64,000 nucleotides of DNA, from assembly GCA_963787485.1 (NCBI GenBank), contig CAWBDF010000007.1, positions 558,001 through 622,000 of the forward strand. Reading direction: 5' to 3'. Position 1 is the first letter of the stretch. The number at the start of each line of letters is the position of its first letter. The notes below the pieces were generated by a model. That model was given only the letters and a program-made list of their open reading frames with translations. It made no database searches and was not told the DNA's origin. The stretch is from Bog-473 sp963787485. Its GTDB lineage: Bacteria; Actinomycetota; Acidimicrobiia; Acidimicrobiales; RAAP-2. The position numbers and the translations under genes were made by a program. Below are positions 44,980-53,140 of this stretch, piece by piece.

Positions 44980-47900
44980 TCACCCGGCCATTGAGCCGTA
45001 GAAGACGGCGTCGCCCTCGGTGAACACCCCACCGTCGGAGCCCACCAGCCAGTAGCCCTTGCCGTCGGGGGTGGCGGCCGTGCCCACGATGGGCTGCTTC
45101 AGGTTGATGGCGCCCGTCGAGCCGTAGAAGACGGCGTCGCCCTCGGTGAACACCCCACCGTCGGAGGCCACCAGCCAGTAGCCCTTGCCGTCGGGGGTGG
45201 GGGCCATGCCGACAATCGGCTTGTTCAGGTTGATGGCGCCCGTCGAGCCGTAGAAGACGGCGTCGCCCTCGGTGAACACCCCACCGTCGGAGGCCACCAG
45301 CCAGTAGCCCTTGCCGTCGGGGGTGGGGGCCATGCCGACAATCGGCTTGTTCAGCTGAATGGCGCCCGTCGAGCCGTAGAAGACGGCGTCGCCCTCGGTG
45401 AACACCCCACCGTCGGAGGCCACCAGCCAGTAGCCCTTGCCGTCGGGGGTGGGGGCCATGCCGACAATCGGCTTGTTCAGGTTGATGGCGCCCGTCGAGC
45501 CGTAGAAGACGGCGTCGCCTTCGGTGAACACCCCACCGTCGGAGGCCACCAGCCAGTAGCCCTTGCCGTCGGGGGTGGGGGCCATGCCGACAATCGGCTT
45601 GTTCAGCTGAATGGCGCCCGTCGAGCCGTAGAAGACGGCGTCGCCCTCGGTGAACACCCCACCGTCGGAGGCCACCAGCCAGTAGCCCTTGCCGTCGGGG
45701 GTGGGGGCCATGCCGACAATCGGCTTGTTGAGTGAAGCAGACGCTGCGCCGGTCGCCGGCGTGAACGAGATCGTGACGCTCAAGCCGGTGAGCGGCGCGT
45801 TGTCCGTGACGTCGGTCGCGGTGAAGGTCACACTTTCGGGGGTCGTGTCCGTCACCGTGAGTGAGGCCATGCCGTTGGGGTCGGTGGTGGCGGTTCCCGG
45901 AGACACGACGGCATGGACCGACATGGGGACAAGGGTCACTGTCTTGCCGCTGAGCGGCAGCCCGTTGCCATCGTTGAGGATCACCTGGACCGTGGCGCTC
46001 GAGTGTCCGTCGGCCGGCACCGTCGTGCGGCTGGCGACGATGTCCGAATCGGCGACGGCCGGCGCTGTCGGCGGGGGTGTGCCGAAGGTGACCTCGACCT
46101 CCTCACCGACGAGCGGCAGATTGTCCGTGGTGTCCGTGGCCCGGAACCGGACGGTCTCCGCGGTGGCGTCGGTGACCTTGAATGCCGCCTGGCCTGAAGC
46201 ATTGGTCATCACGCCGGTGGTTGGCGTGATCGTCGACGAGCCGTTCAGCGCAGTCAGTGTGATCCCGATCCCTTGGACGGGGTTGGCATTGTGGTCCTCC
46301 ACCGTCACCGTGATCGTCGATGCCGTCGAGCCGTCGGCGGGGACCGCGGAGGGGCTGGCTTGCACGGTCGACTGGCTGACTTGCGGGACTCCGGCCGTGA
46401 AGGTGACCGCCACTGTCTGGGCCACGGTGACGCTGTCGGTCGAGTCGGTCGCGGTATACGTGATCGACTCCGCTGTCGTGTCAAAAGCATTGAAGGAGAT
46501 GTCGCCACTTGCGTCGGTGGTGGTTGCCACGACGCTTCCCGAGAACCCCGAAGGAACGACCCGGCTCGTGGTCGACTGGTTCGACGTGCCGGTGATAGCA
46601 CCGGCCACGGTGACCGTCCTCCCCGCCAGTGGGTTTCCGAACTGATCCTCAATGACCACCGTGAGGGAGGCGGCCGTAACCCCGTCGGCGGCCACCGTCG
46701 CCGGAGTGACCGCCATGGACGACTTCAACGGTGAGGGAGCAGGCACCTCGAAGTCCACCAGCGTCGTCGCCACGATGGCGAGGTTGCTGTCCGAGACGTC
46801 GACGGCGTGGAAGGTGACGGTTTCAGCGGTGGTATCGCTCACCGAGAAGGAGGCCTGGCCGTTGCTTGCGGTCACTTGCGAGCCTTGCGAGCTGGGCGTG
46901 ATGACCGCGGTTGTCGACGAGGCGCTCAGCGCGACCGTCTTGCCGGGGACGGGACTGGTGCCGGTGAGCAGCGTGACGCTGACGGTTCCGGTCGGTTGCG
47001 GACCACCGTTCGCCACGCTGGACACGATCGGGGACGTCGTCGTGACGGTCGAGTCAGTCGCCGAGACGGTGAGGGTCCCGAACGTGACGCTGGCACTCTG
47101 GCCGGTCAGGGCAAGGCCGTCAGTCGAGTCCGCCGCCGAGTAGGTCACGGTCTCGGGCGTGGTGTCGGACACGGTGAAGGTGGCCTGTCCCTGGGCATTG
47201 GTGGTATCCGACCCGCTCGAGACAGGCGCGATCACCGAATGGCCACTCCCCTGGGTGAGCGAGATGAGCTTGTTGGCGAGGGGCTGGGGAGCCACCCCCT
47301 GGTCCTTGAGCGTGACGGTGATCGTCGTGCTGCCGGTCTGGGACACCGATGCATTGAGTGCCGAGACGGAAGAAGTGGACGGGGTGGCCACGGGGGCGGC
47401 AAAGGTGACCGCCGGGGGAGTCGCCGGTGTCAACACCAAATTGGTGTCGGTCGTGTCGGTCGCCGTGTAGGTCACCGTTTCGGCAGTGGTGTCGCCGACG
47501 GTGAAGACTGCCTGTCCGCTGCCGTCGGTCGTCGCCGTCGTCCCGGCGCTGCCGTTGACCTCGATGGTGGAGTGGCCAGAGCCTTGGGACAGCGTGACCG
47601 ATTTTGCGCTGGTCACCGGATTGCCGTTGGTGTCCTTGAGCGTGACGGTGATCGTCGATGTGTTCACCCCGTCGGCCGCCACCGTCGTCGGGCTGGCCAC
47701 CACGGTCGAGTTCGTGGCCGACGTCGCTGTGATCACCGGCGCCGACCCGTCACCGGGATTCAGGCCTGTTTCGGACCCGCTCCCGAAGTCGGCCTGCTGA
47801 TCCACGTTGAACGATGCCGAGAAGAGGTGCGGGAAGCCGAAGCCGCCGCTGGCTGGGTTGGAGGCAAAGATGCCCAGCACGCACTGGTTCGGAGCGACGT

Positions 47901-48402
47901 CACAGATGCCGACCATGGTGGCCGAGCCGAGCGTGCCCGGATCGGGCAGGTCGTACATGGTGAACCCCGACGCCCCCGTGAGGTTGAAAGCGCCGTCGGT
48001 CGTCTTCGGCGTCGTGGCGAGCGTCGCTGCCTCGCAGCCGTTCGCCGTGGTTGGCAGGTCGGCCGAGGTGCCACCCGGATCGGTGCACTCCTCCATGTAG
48101 AACAGCCCCGTCGTCGGTGCACCGGCGGCGGTGAGGTTGGTCGTGTCGATCACCGGGTTGGCGGCGACGCTCAGATCGATCAGCTGGCCGCTCGAGTAGG
48201 GGGTCCCTGCGGTCACCGTGCCCTGGGTGCTCAGGGTCGTGTAGCCGTCGGAGCTCGTGAGCTGTGCCGCCTCGCCTGGGTCGCTCTCGGCGGCGAGGAG
48301 CGCCACCGTCGAGACCAGCATCGCCACCAAGAACGCTCCGGCGAGCAGCCCGCGCCGCCCCACCGGTTTCGCTTGCTGCCACTTGTGCGGTATCCGGATC
48401 AA
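44980..48402 (-). CDS. Large secreted surface protein: shared N-terminal domain, six Ig-like domains, six propeller-like repeats
   Basis: 1140 residues from the TTG at 48402, which overlaps the stop of the gene before it (TTGA), so translation is coupled. Signal segment (18-40), then the about 165-residue secreted domain also found in the gene at 51549, then six invasin/Big_1-type Ig-like domains (each with a TVAADG-type start and a VTYTATDTTD-type end), then six 42-residue repeats of LNKPIVGMAPTPDGKGYWLV plus ASDGGVFTEGDAVFYGSTGA. The last are common in Acidimicrobiia surface proteins and probably form a beta-propeller. No wall-sorting tail is present. A role in adhesion or substrate capture is inference. 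Confidence 0.85.
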   Translation of the reverse strand: MIRIPHKWQQAKPVGRRGLLAGAFLVAMLVSTVALLAAESDPGEAAQLTSSDGYTTLSTQGTVTAGTPYSSGQLIDLSVAANPVIDTTNLTAAGAPTTGLFYMEECTDPGGTSADLPTTANGCEAATLATTPKTTDGAFNLTGASGFTMYDLPDPGTLGSATMVGICDVAPNQCVLGIFASNPASGGFGFPHLFSASFNVDQQADFGSGSETGLNPGDGSAPVITATSATNSTVVASPTTVAADGVNTSTITVTLKDTNGNPVTSAKSVTLSQGSGHSTIEVNGSAGTTATTDGSGQAVFTVGDTTAETVTYTATDTTDTNLVLTPATPPAVTFAAPVATPSTSSVSALNASVSQTGSTTITVTLKDQGVAPQPLANKLISLTQGSGHSVIAPVSSGSDTTNAQGQATFTVSDTTPETVTYSAADSTDGLALTGQSASVTFGTLTVSATDSTVTTTSPIVSSVANGGPQPTGTVSVTLLTGTSPVPGKTVALSASSTTAVITPSSQGSQVTASNGQASFSVSDTTAETVTFHAVDVSDSNLAIVATTLVDFEVPAPSPLKSSMAVTPATVAADGVTAASLTVVIEDQFGNPLAGRTVTVAGAITGTSNQSTTSRVVPSGFSGSVVATTTDASGDISFNAFDTTAESITYTATDSTDSVTVAQTVAVTFTAGVPQVSQSTVQASPSAVPADGSTASTITVTVEDHNANPVQGIGITLTALNGSSTITPTTGVMTNASGQAAFKVTDATAETVRFRATDTTDNLPLVGEEVEVTFGTPPPTAPAVADSDIVASRTTVPADGHSSATVQVILNDGNGLPLSGKTVTLVPMSVHAVVSPGTATTDPNGMASLTVTDTTPESVTFTATDVTDNAPLTGLSVTISFTPATGAASASLNKPIVGMAPTPDGKGYWLVASDGGVFTEGDAVFYGSTGAIQLNKPIVGMAPTPDGKGYWLVASDGGVFTEGDAVFYGSTGAINLNKPIVGMAPTPDGKGYWLVASDGGVFTEGDAVFYGSTGAIQLNKPIVGMAPTPDGKGYWLVASDGGVFTEGDAVFYGSTGAINLNKPIVGMAPTPDGKGYWLVASDGGVFTEGDAVFYGSTGAINLKQPIVGTAATPDGKGYWLVGSDGGVFTEGDAVFYGSMAG
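44983..45738. repeat. Six near-identical 126-bp coding repeats
   Basis: The start gccgtagaag recurs at 44995, 45121, 45247 and so on, a period of exactly 126 bp (42 codons). Units 2-6 differ by only a few bases, and the junction residue alternates Gln/Asn (GAIQ or GAIN), suggesting duplication of two-unit blocks or recent gene conversion. Confidence 0.9.
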
Positions 48403-49262
48403 GGTCGGGCTTCGCGCGTTGGACGGTGGATGCGACGGAGGGCCGATCCGACCAGGAGCAGTACACCTCCCGCGCCGAGCAGCCACGGCCACAGTGTGGG
48501 GCCGCCGGTGTTCGCCAGCGTGGCCGGGGGCACCGACACCTCGGGCGAAACCCCGTTCGTCGAGCCTGAGCTCGACTCCCCCGACCCGCTCGTCGATCCC
48601 TCTCCGTTGCTCGAAGCTCCAGTACTCACCCCTGACACGACTTGGAACGGCGCCGAGAACAGGTGCGGCTTGGAGAAATCGTTCTGGTTCGAGAAGAAGC
48701 CGAGCACACATTGGTGTTGGGCGTCACATACCGTTCCGTTCGACACTCCGAGATCGGCCGCGTCGGGCAGGGCATACATCGTGAATCCCTTGAGGAGCAG
48801 GCTCCCGTTCACCTGAGCACCAGGCACGGAATCGATCGTCTCTGGCTCGCAGTCAGTTGGTTCCTTTGGCAGGTTCGCCTCCTGCCCGTCGGGGTCGGCA
48901 CACTCCAGGACCTTGATGGCCACGGCTCCGCTCGGGAACCCGGCGCCCTCGAGCGAAGCCTGACTGAGCGTCGAGTTGGCCGCAACCAACAGGTCGATCG
49001 CCTCGTGATTGGCGAGAGGATTCGTCGCGACCGCGCCGCTGGAACTGATCTTCAGCGTCACCGTGCCATTGGTGAGTGGGGCGGCGCCCGCGTGCGAAGA
49101 GAACACCCCGACCATGATGGACGAGACCACGAGCACCGCTCCGAGGATCTGGAGTGCCAGCGCAACCCGCCTCGCCGATTCTGGGCGACGGCCCCGGTCC
49201 GTCTGCGCTAATCCGTTCTTGTTTCGCCTCTCAGCTGACGCGGTCCTTTGCACCACACTCAT
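48399..49262 (-). CDS. Secreted protein with LANTG wall-sorting signal
   Basis: 287 residues from ATG 49262. Signal-anchor helix (about 34-55), then a divergent copy of the shared secreted domain (CVLGFFSNQNDFSKPHLFSA compares with CVLGIFAANPASGGFGFPHLFSA, split, of the gene at 51549), a Gly/Ser/Glu linker and the tail ATLANTGGPTLWPWLLGAGG with an Arg-rich end. LANTG fits the LAXTG motif of class E sortases. Four Cys may form disulphides. Function unknown; it precedes and is coupled to the large surface protein. Confidence 0.8.
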   Translation of the reverse strand: MSVVQRTASAERRNKNGLAQTDRGRRPESARRVALALQILGAVLVVSSIMVGVFSSHAGAAPLTNGTVTLKISSSGAVATNPLANHEAIDLLVAANSTLSQASLEGAGFPSGAVAIKVLECADPDGQEANLPKEPTDCEPETIDSVPGAQVNGSLLLKGFTMYALPDAADLGVSNGTVCDAQHQCVLGFFSNQNDFSKPHLFSAPFQVVSGVSTGASSNGEGSTSGSGESSSGSTNGVSPEVSVPPATLANTGGPTLWPWLLGAGGVLLLVGSALRRIHRPTREARP

Positions 49263-49340
49263 CGATCGCCGAGTTCCTCTGTTGCTACCGGCATGTCGCT
49301 CGGTCCTCTCCCGTTCTTAGGTTTCTCTGCTGAGACCACA

Positions 49341-49381
49341 CCGAGGGGTGCCCTGCGATTGCTCGCAGGGACACCCCTCGG
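49341..49381 (-). terminator. Strong hairpin between the PstS-like gene and the rest of the island
   Basis: ccgaggggtg-ccctgcga pairs with tcgcaggg-a-cacccctcgg: about 18 bp with a single bulge and a 4-nt loop. It lies 57 bp after the 652-residue gene and 79 bp before the LANTG gene. No U-run follows, so it may be a processing or stabilising hairpin rather than a full terminator. Confidence 0.6.
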
Positions 49382-49437
49382 ATCGAGGTATTGATTTCCG
49401 CCCAATATGAACCAACGGTCCAGGTGGGCCCCTCCTT

Positions 49438-51396
49438 TTAGCTGTTCGGGTCCGTGACAGCCAGGACCGGCGGGTGGCCGGGGAAGTAGAGGGTCGAAGG
49501 CGCGGTGCCTCCTGTTCCGGCCACCGGCGTGTTGTTCAGCGTGATGGTGCTCCCGCTGATCGACTGAACGGTGGTGTTCGCAGGAAGGGCGACCGAGTAG
49601 CCCGCCGGGATGGTGACTGTCCATCCGACCTGGATGGTGGAGGGAACCGCCGCCGTCAAGGTGACGGTAGCGCTGGAGGTGCTGATGCCACCGGTGGCGA
49701 TGGCCTGCGTGGCCGCGCAGGACCCGTTGGGGTTGGTCACCCCATTGGCCGTGAGCTGCGCGGTCGCCGACAGTTCCGGGGTGGTGTCGGTGTTGCGGGA
49801 GAACCCGTACTGACCGTTGATGATGTTGGTGAGGTCAGCGTCGAAGTTCCCACCGTTCACGTGGTCCGTCCCCTTGGCGATCGAGCCGCCGGTGTTGGTG
49901 TCGCAGAGCCAGTTCAAGAACCCTCCCGTCGACGCCCGGACCTTGTCGGTCCGGAAGATGTTGAACAGCGTCCTCGACGTCGGGTAGGCGTTGCTGCGCT
50001 CGTGGGCGATGGTGGGCGTGACGGTGTTGCCGTTCAGCAGCGACTCCGTGAACGAGGTCGGGTGACCCGATACCCCGGTCGCCTCGAGGTTGGTGACCCC
50101 GGCGTTGGGGTTGGTGTCGTAGGGCCCCAAGCCCATGTAGTAGATCGACGTGGCGATGTCCACGACCTGGTCGGCTGCATCCGCCGCGGGCCAGTCAGCG
50201 TTCGCGAAGTCGCCGATCTGGTTGGCGTCGTTCTCGAGTGCGATCTCGAGGTTTCCCGGTGCGGGACCCTGGCTGGCCTGAGGGTCAGCCCCCGAGGCGG
50301 CGTCCTCGTTGTAGTTGCCCGTGGCCGTGCAGTTCCCCGAGCCGATGCCCGACTTGGCGAAGTTGTTGAACGTCGCTGCCGTGCCTGATCCAGAGTTCAC
50401 GCCGATGATACGGATGGGGACGCCGATGGGCGCTCCCTGACCCGCAACCTCGGTTCCGCTCAGGTTGGTCAGCTGGCCCCAGTCGGTGATCTGGCTGTCA
50501 CCGGCCGTGGCGCTCGAGCCGTGCTGGCACCAGAGCCGGTAGGCGAGGCTGCTGGCCCCACCCCCGCCTGAAATTTGCGTGTTGTCCACGTCCGAGAACG
50601 GAGTACCCGAGCACGCCGGCGAGCCGCCGCTCGTCTTCGAAACGCAGTTGAAGGCGTCACCGGGCTCCCAGCCTGCGGCAACCGGACCGATCCCAGAACT
50701 GGGGAAGGCGGTGCAGACCAGGGTCCCGGCGTTGTTGAAGCTGGGGAATTGGCCCGCGACTCCACAAGCCGGGTCCACGGTGCTGAGGTAGCCGGACGGG
50801 CTGCCGTACGCCTCGGGGTCGATCGACTGGAAGTCGACGGCCGGGACACTGTCCTTGGCGTAACCGAGCTGATCCCCGGCGCAGCTGGCGACGCCGAAGG
50901 GCTTCGACGACCGCGCATAGTCGACCGTCGTACCCACTGGCGTACCGACGGTTCCGCACAACTCGCCCTGGCCGTTGCCCGAGCCGACATCGTTGATGCC
51001 TTGCAGCTCTTCAGTGGCCGCGAAGTTGTCCGAGGTGTCCGACTGCGTGTTGTTGGGGTTGTTCCCGCTGTTGCCGGCCGGCGTCAGACAGTCCTGGTTG
51101 TTGGTGGTCGGCTGGCACGAGAACGGGAACAGTCCAGCCTGCGCGTAGAGGTCGCTGATGGACTGCATCATGAACAGCGTGGTGTCCGAACCTTCGGAAT
51201 GGTCCACGTTGCTGATCTGGTCGGTGGCGGGCAGCCAGTTCGGATACGCACCGAACGTGGGGAAAGCAGGAATGGTGGGCCCAGCGGCCGAAGCCGTTCC
51301 CGCCAGTCCCACTCCCAGCAGCAGTGCGGCAGACATGGCTGCTGCACCGAGCGAGGATGCGACCGCAAAGCGGTTGCGCAGCTTGCGAGGTTTCAT
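49438..51396 (-). CDS. Secreted PstS-like (periplasmic-binding fold) protein
   Basis: 652 residues from ATG 51396 (AAGGAG about 12 nt upstream). Signal peptide 1-38 ending GTASAAG. The body has PstS-like features: SDTTLFMMQSISDLYAQAGL near residues 69-88, ELQGINDVGSGNGQGELCG, and DYARSSKPFG (the SxxP-type strand). An about 80-residue C-terminal beta domain (TVTLTAAVPSTIQVGWTVT) follows. Many Cys. No lipobox and no LAXTG tail, so it is either free or held by another protein. Phosphate binding is likely but not certain because the loops are much longer than in PstS. Confidence 0.75.
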   Translation of the reverse strand: MKPRKLRNRFAVASSLGAAAMSAALLLGVGLAGTASAAGPTIPAFPTFGAYPNWLPATDQISNVDHSEGSDTTLFMMQSISDLYAQAGLFPFSCQPTTNNQDCLTPAGNSGNNPNNTQSDTSDNFAATEELQGINDVGSGNGQGELCGTVGTPVGTTVDYARSSKPFGVASCAGDQLGYAKDSVPAVDFQSIDPEAYGSPSGYLSTVDPACGVAGQFPSFNNAGTLVCTAFPSSGIGPVAAGWEPGDAFNCVSKTSGGSPACSGTPFSDVDNTQISGGGGASSLAYRLWCQHGSSATAGDSQITDWGQLTNLSGTEVAGQGAPIGVPIRIIGVNSGSGTAATFNNFAKSGIGSGNCTATGNYNEDAASGADPQASQGPAPGNLEIALENDANQIGDFANADWPAADAADQVVDIATSIYYMGLGPYDTNPNAGVTNLEATGVSGHPTSFTESLLNGNTVTPTIAHERSNAYPTSRTLFNIFRTDKVRASTGGFLNWLCDTNTGGSIAKGTDHVNGGNFDADLTNIINGQYGFSRNTDTTPELSATAQLTANGVTNPNGSCAATQAIATGGISTSSATVTLTAAVPSTIQVGWTVTIPAGYSVALPANTTVQSISGSTITLNNTPVAGTGGTAPSTLYFPGHPPVLAVTDPNS

Positions 51397-51446
51397 AATC
51401 AGTGGTTTCTCCTTTTGGTTTGTTGCGTTGGGTTCGCTGCGGCGAT

Positions 51447-51472
51447 TGGTTTCGATTGATGCTGGTTTCGAT
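51447..51472 (-). promoter_or_regulatory. 10-bp direct repeat upstream of the PstS-like gene
   Basis: On the minus strand atcgaaacca occurs twice with a 16-bp period, 50-75 bp before the ATG at 51396. Spacing of 16 bp is unlike the 11-bp PHO repeats further up, so it would serve a different factor, if any. Confidence 0.35.
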
Positions 51473-51492
51473 GCAGACTGACTCCCTTCGGC

Positions 51493-51522
51493 CGGACGCT
51501 GGGGATGGCCCCCCAGCGTCCG
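51493..51522 (-). terminator. Terminator-like hairpin after the first island gene
   Basis: cggacgctgggg (51493-51504) pairs with ccccagcgtccg (51511-51522): 12 bp, 6-nt loop. It lies 26 bp after the stop at 51549. No clear U-run, so termination may be partial and let some transcripts continue. Confidence 0.55.
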
Positions 51523-51548
51523 CCTTGCAAGCTTGCGTCCCCGAGGCG

Positions 51549-52262
51549 TTACGCAGCCTCGTGCTGGCGACGTCGACGGTTGCGGATCGACCAGGCACCA
51601 AGGATGGCGAGGCCGGCCAGTGGCAGACCGAGGGCCAAGGGCACCTCGGGCGTGCCGTCACCTGGATTGTCTCCAAGGTCTTGCCCATCGCCCACGGTCA
51701 CCTGGAACGGCGCCGAGAAGAGGTGCGGAAAGCCGAAGCCGCCGCTGGCTGGGTTGGCGGCAAAGATGCCCAGCACGCACTGGTTCGGGGCAATGTCACA
51801 AGTGCCCGTCATGGTGGCCGAGCCGAGCGTGCCCGGGTCGGGCAGGTCGTAGACGGTGAACGCCGACGTCCCCGTGAGGTTGAAGCTGCCGTCGGTCGTC
51901 TTCGGAATCGTGGCGAGTGTCGCTGCCTCGCAGCCATTCGACGTCGTGGGCAGGCCGGTGCTGGTGCCACCCGGATCGGTGCACTCCTCGATGTAGAACA
52001 GCCCGGTCGTCGGTGCACCGGCCGAGGTGAGGTTGGTCGTGTCGATCACCGAGTTGGCGACGACGTTCACATTGATCGGCTGGCCGCTCGAGTAGGGGCC
52101 GGCAGTCACTGTGCCTTGGGTGCTCAGGGAGGTGTTGCCGTCGGAGCTCGTCAACGTGGATGCTCCGGCCGCACCTGCTCCGATACCGAGCATGAGCACC
52201 GCGCCGCAGATGGTTGCGGCGCCAGAGACGGCGACAGTCTTGACGACATGTCGAATGGACAT
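51549..52262 (-). CDS. Secreted protein with PEP-CTERM-like sorting tail
   Basis: 237 residues from ATG 52262 (AAGGAG 8 nt upstream; the GTG at 52271 overlaps that site). Signal peptide 1-35, the shared secreted domain 36-190 with four Cys, a short acidic linker (DGQDLGDNPGDG) and the tail PEVPLALGLPLAGLAILG (205-222) followed by RNRRRRQ. A Pro-Glu-x-Pro start, one hydrophobic helix and an Arg cluster is the layout of PEP-CTERM tails cut by exosortases, and an exosortase lies in the same island. This is the best substrate candidate. First gene of the island. Confidence 0.82.
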   Translation of the reverse strand: MSIRHVVKTVAVSGAATICGAVLMLGIGAGAAGASTLTSSDGNTSLSTQGTVTAGPYSSGQPINVNVVANSVIDTTNLTSAGAPTTGLFYIEECTDPGGTSTGLPTTSNGCEAATLATIPKTTDGSFNLTGTSAFTVYDLPDPGTLGSATMTGTCDIAPNQCVLGIFAANPASGGFGFPHLFSAPFQVTVGDGQDLGDNPGDGTPEVPLALGLPLAGLAILGAWSIRNRRRRQHEAA

Positions 52263-52353
52263 ACGGGCCACTCCTTTGGGATCACCGAAACGAGAACACC
52301 GGCTGTCGGCGCTCTTACGACTGGGTTCTTTCTCTCACGGGTGCGCCACCCGG

Positions 52354-52386
52354 TCAACGTAAACGGGCCGTAAACGCCCAGGTGAC
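52354..52386 (-). promoter_or_regulatory. PHO-box-like triple 11-bp direct repeat
   Basis: On the minus strand three adjacent 11-mers read GTCACCTGGGC, GTTTACGGCCC and GTTTACGTTGA. The period and GTxxAC cores match the PhoP-type phosphate-starvation operators of actinobacteria (GTTCACC repeats). They end about 92 bp before the start at 52262. A TTGACC follows at once and could be the -35. The site could also serve the divergent lipoprotein gene. Confidence 0.6.
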
Positions 52387-52568
52387 ACAGAGAAATAACC
52401 TTCGGATAACCCGGGCGTGACGCGAGCGCGACGTTCTCCTGATTTGGCTGCCCCGGCGGCCGAAGCGAGAGCCGGTCCGGCGGATCCGATGAACTGACGT
52501 TTCTCGTACGCCCTGAACCCCTTGCGCCCCGATACGGGCTACCGACCCGCGTGTGTAGTGTGCCCCCG

Positions 52569-53105
52569 GTGCGACCCCCCTGCTTCATCTGGTGCCTCGT
52601 CGCGGCCGCGGGTGTGGCCCTCTTGGCGACGTCGTGCTCGTCCCCGGCCGCCACGACGACGGCGGTCACCCCCACGACCAACACGGGACTGTGCAAGCTC
52701 GTCTCCCCTTCGGTGGTTGCCACCGCCCTCAGCGAGAGCATGACGTTTCCTGAAACGCTGGTCCACGAATCCACGACGGAGTGCGTGTACCGCTCGAAGG
52801 CCGGGACGAGCACGGCGGTCCTCATCCGCTACGACACCAACTCGAGCGACTCGCTCTTTGCCAAGTCAAAAGCGGCTTTCCAGCGTCGAGGGCAGAAGTT
52901 GGGGCCGATCACAGGACTTGGCGACCAGGCGTACTACTTCAATGAGCAATCCGGGCAAGTCAGCGTGACGACGGTAGTCCTCGTGAAGAGAACCCTGCAG
53001 CTGTTGGTCACGGGATCTGCGACACTCGATCAGATCGGCTCGATCGCGCGGTACACGCTAAACCAATTCGAGGCGAAGCACTCATCCGCTCTGTCATCGA
53101 GCTGA
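52569..53105 (+). CDS. Small lipoprotein
   Basis: 178 residues from GTG 52569 (GTG 52551 is also in frame). The signal VRPPCFIWCLVAAAGVALL ends in the lipobox LLATSC, then a Thr/Ala linker. The domain beyond reads CKLVSPSVVATALSESMTF and has a second Cys in ECVYRSKAG, so one disulphide is likely; FQRRGQKLGPITGLGDQAYYF resembles DUF3558-like lipoproteins. Divergent from the phosphate island, sharing its upstream region. Unknown function. Confidence 0.7.
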   Translation: MRPPCFIWCLVAAAGVALLATSCSSPAATTTAVTPTTNTGLCKLVSPSVVATALSESMTFPETLVHESTTECVYRSKAGTSTAVLIRYDTNSSDSLFAKSKAAFQRRGQKLGPITGLGDQAYYFNEQSGQVSVTTVVLVKRTLQLLVTGSATLDQIGSIARYTLNQFEAKHSSALSSS

Positions 53106-53115
53106 CGGGGCAGGA

Positions 53116-53130
53116 GGCCGACGGTCGGCC
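53116..53130. terminator. Candidate bidirectional hairpin between convergent genes
   Basis: ggccga and tcggcc form a 6-bp stem with a 3-nt loop between the stops of the lipoprotein and potassium-channel genes. No T-run. Confidence 0.3.
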
Positions 53131-53140
53131 CGGCTGAGAT

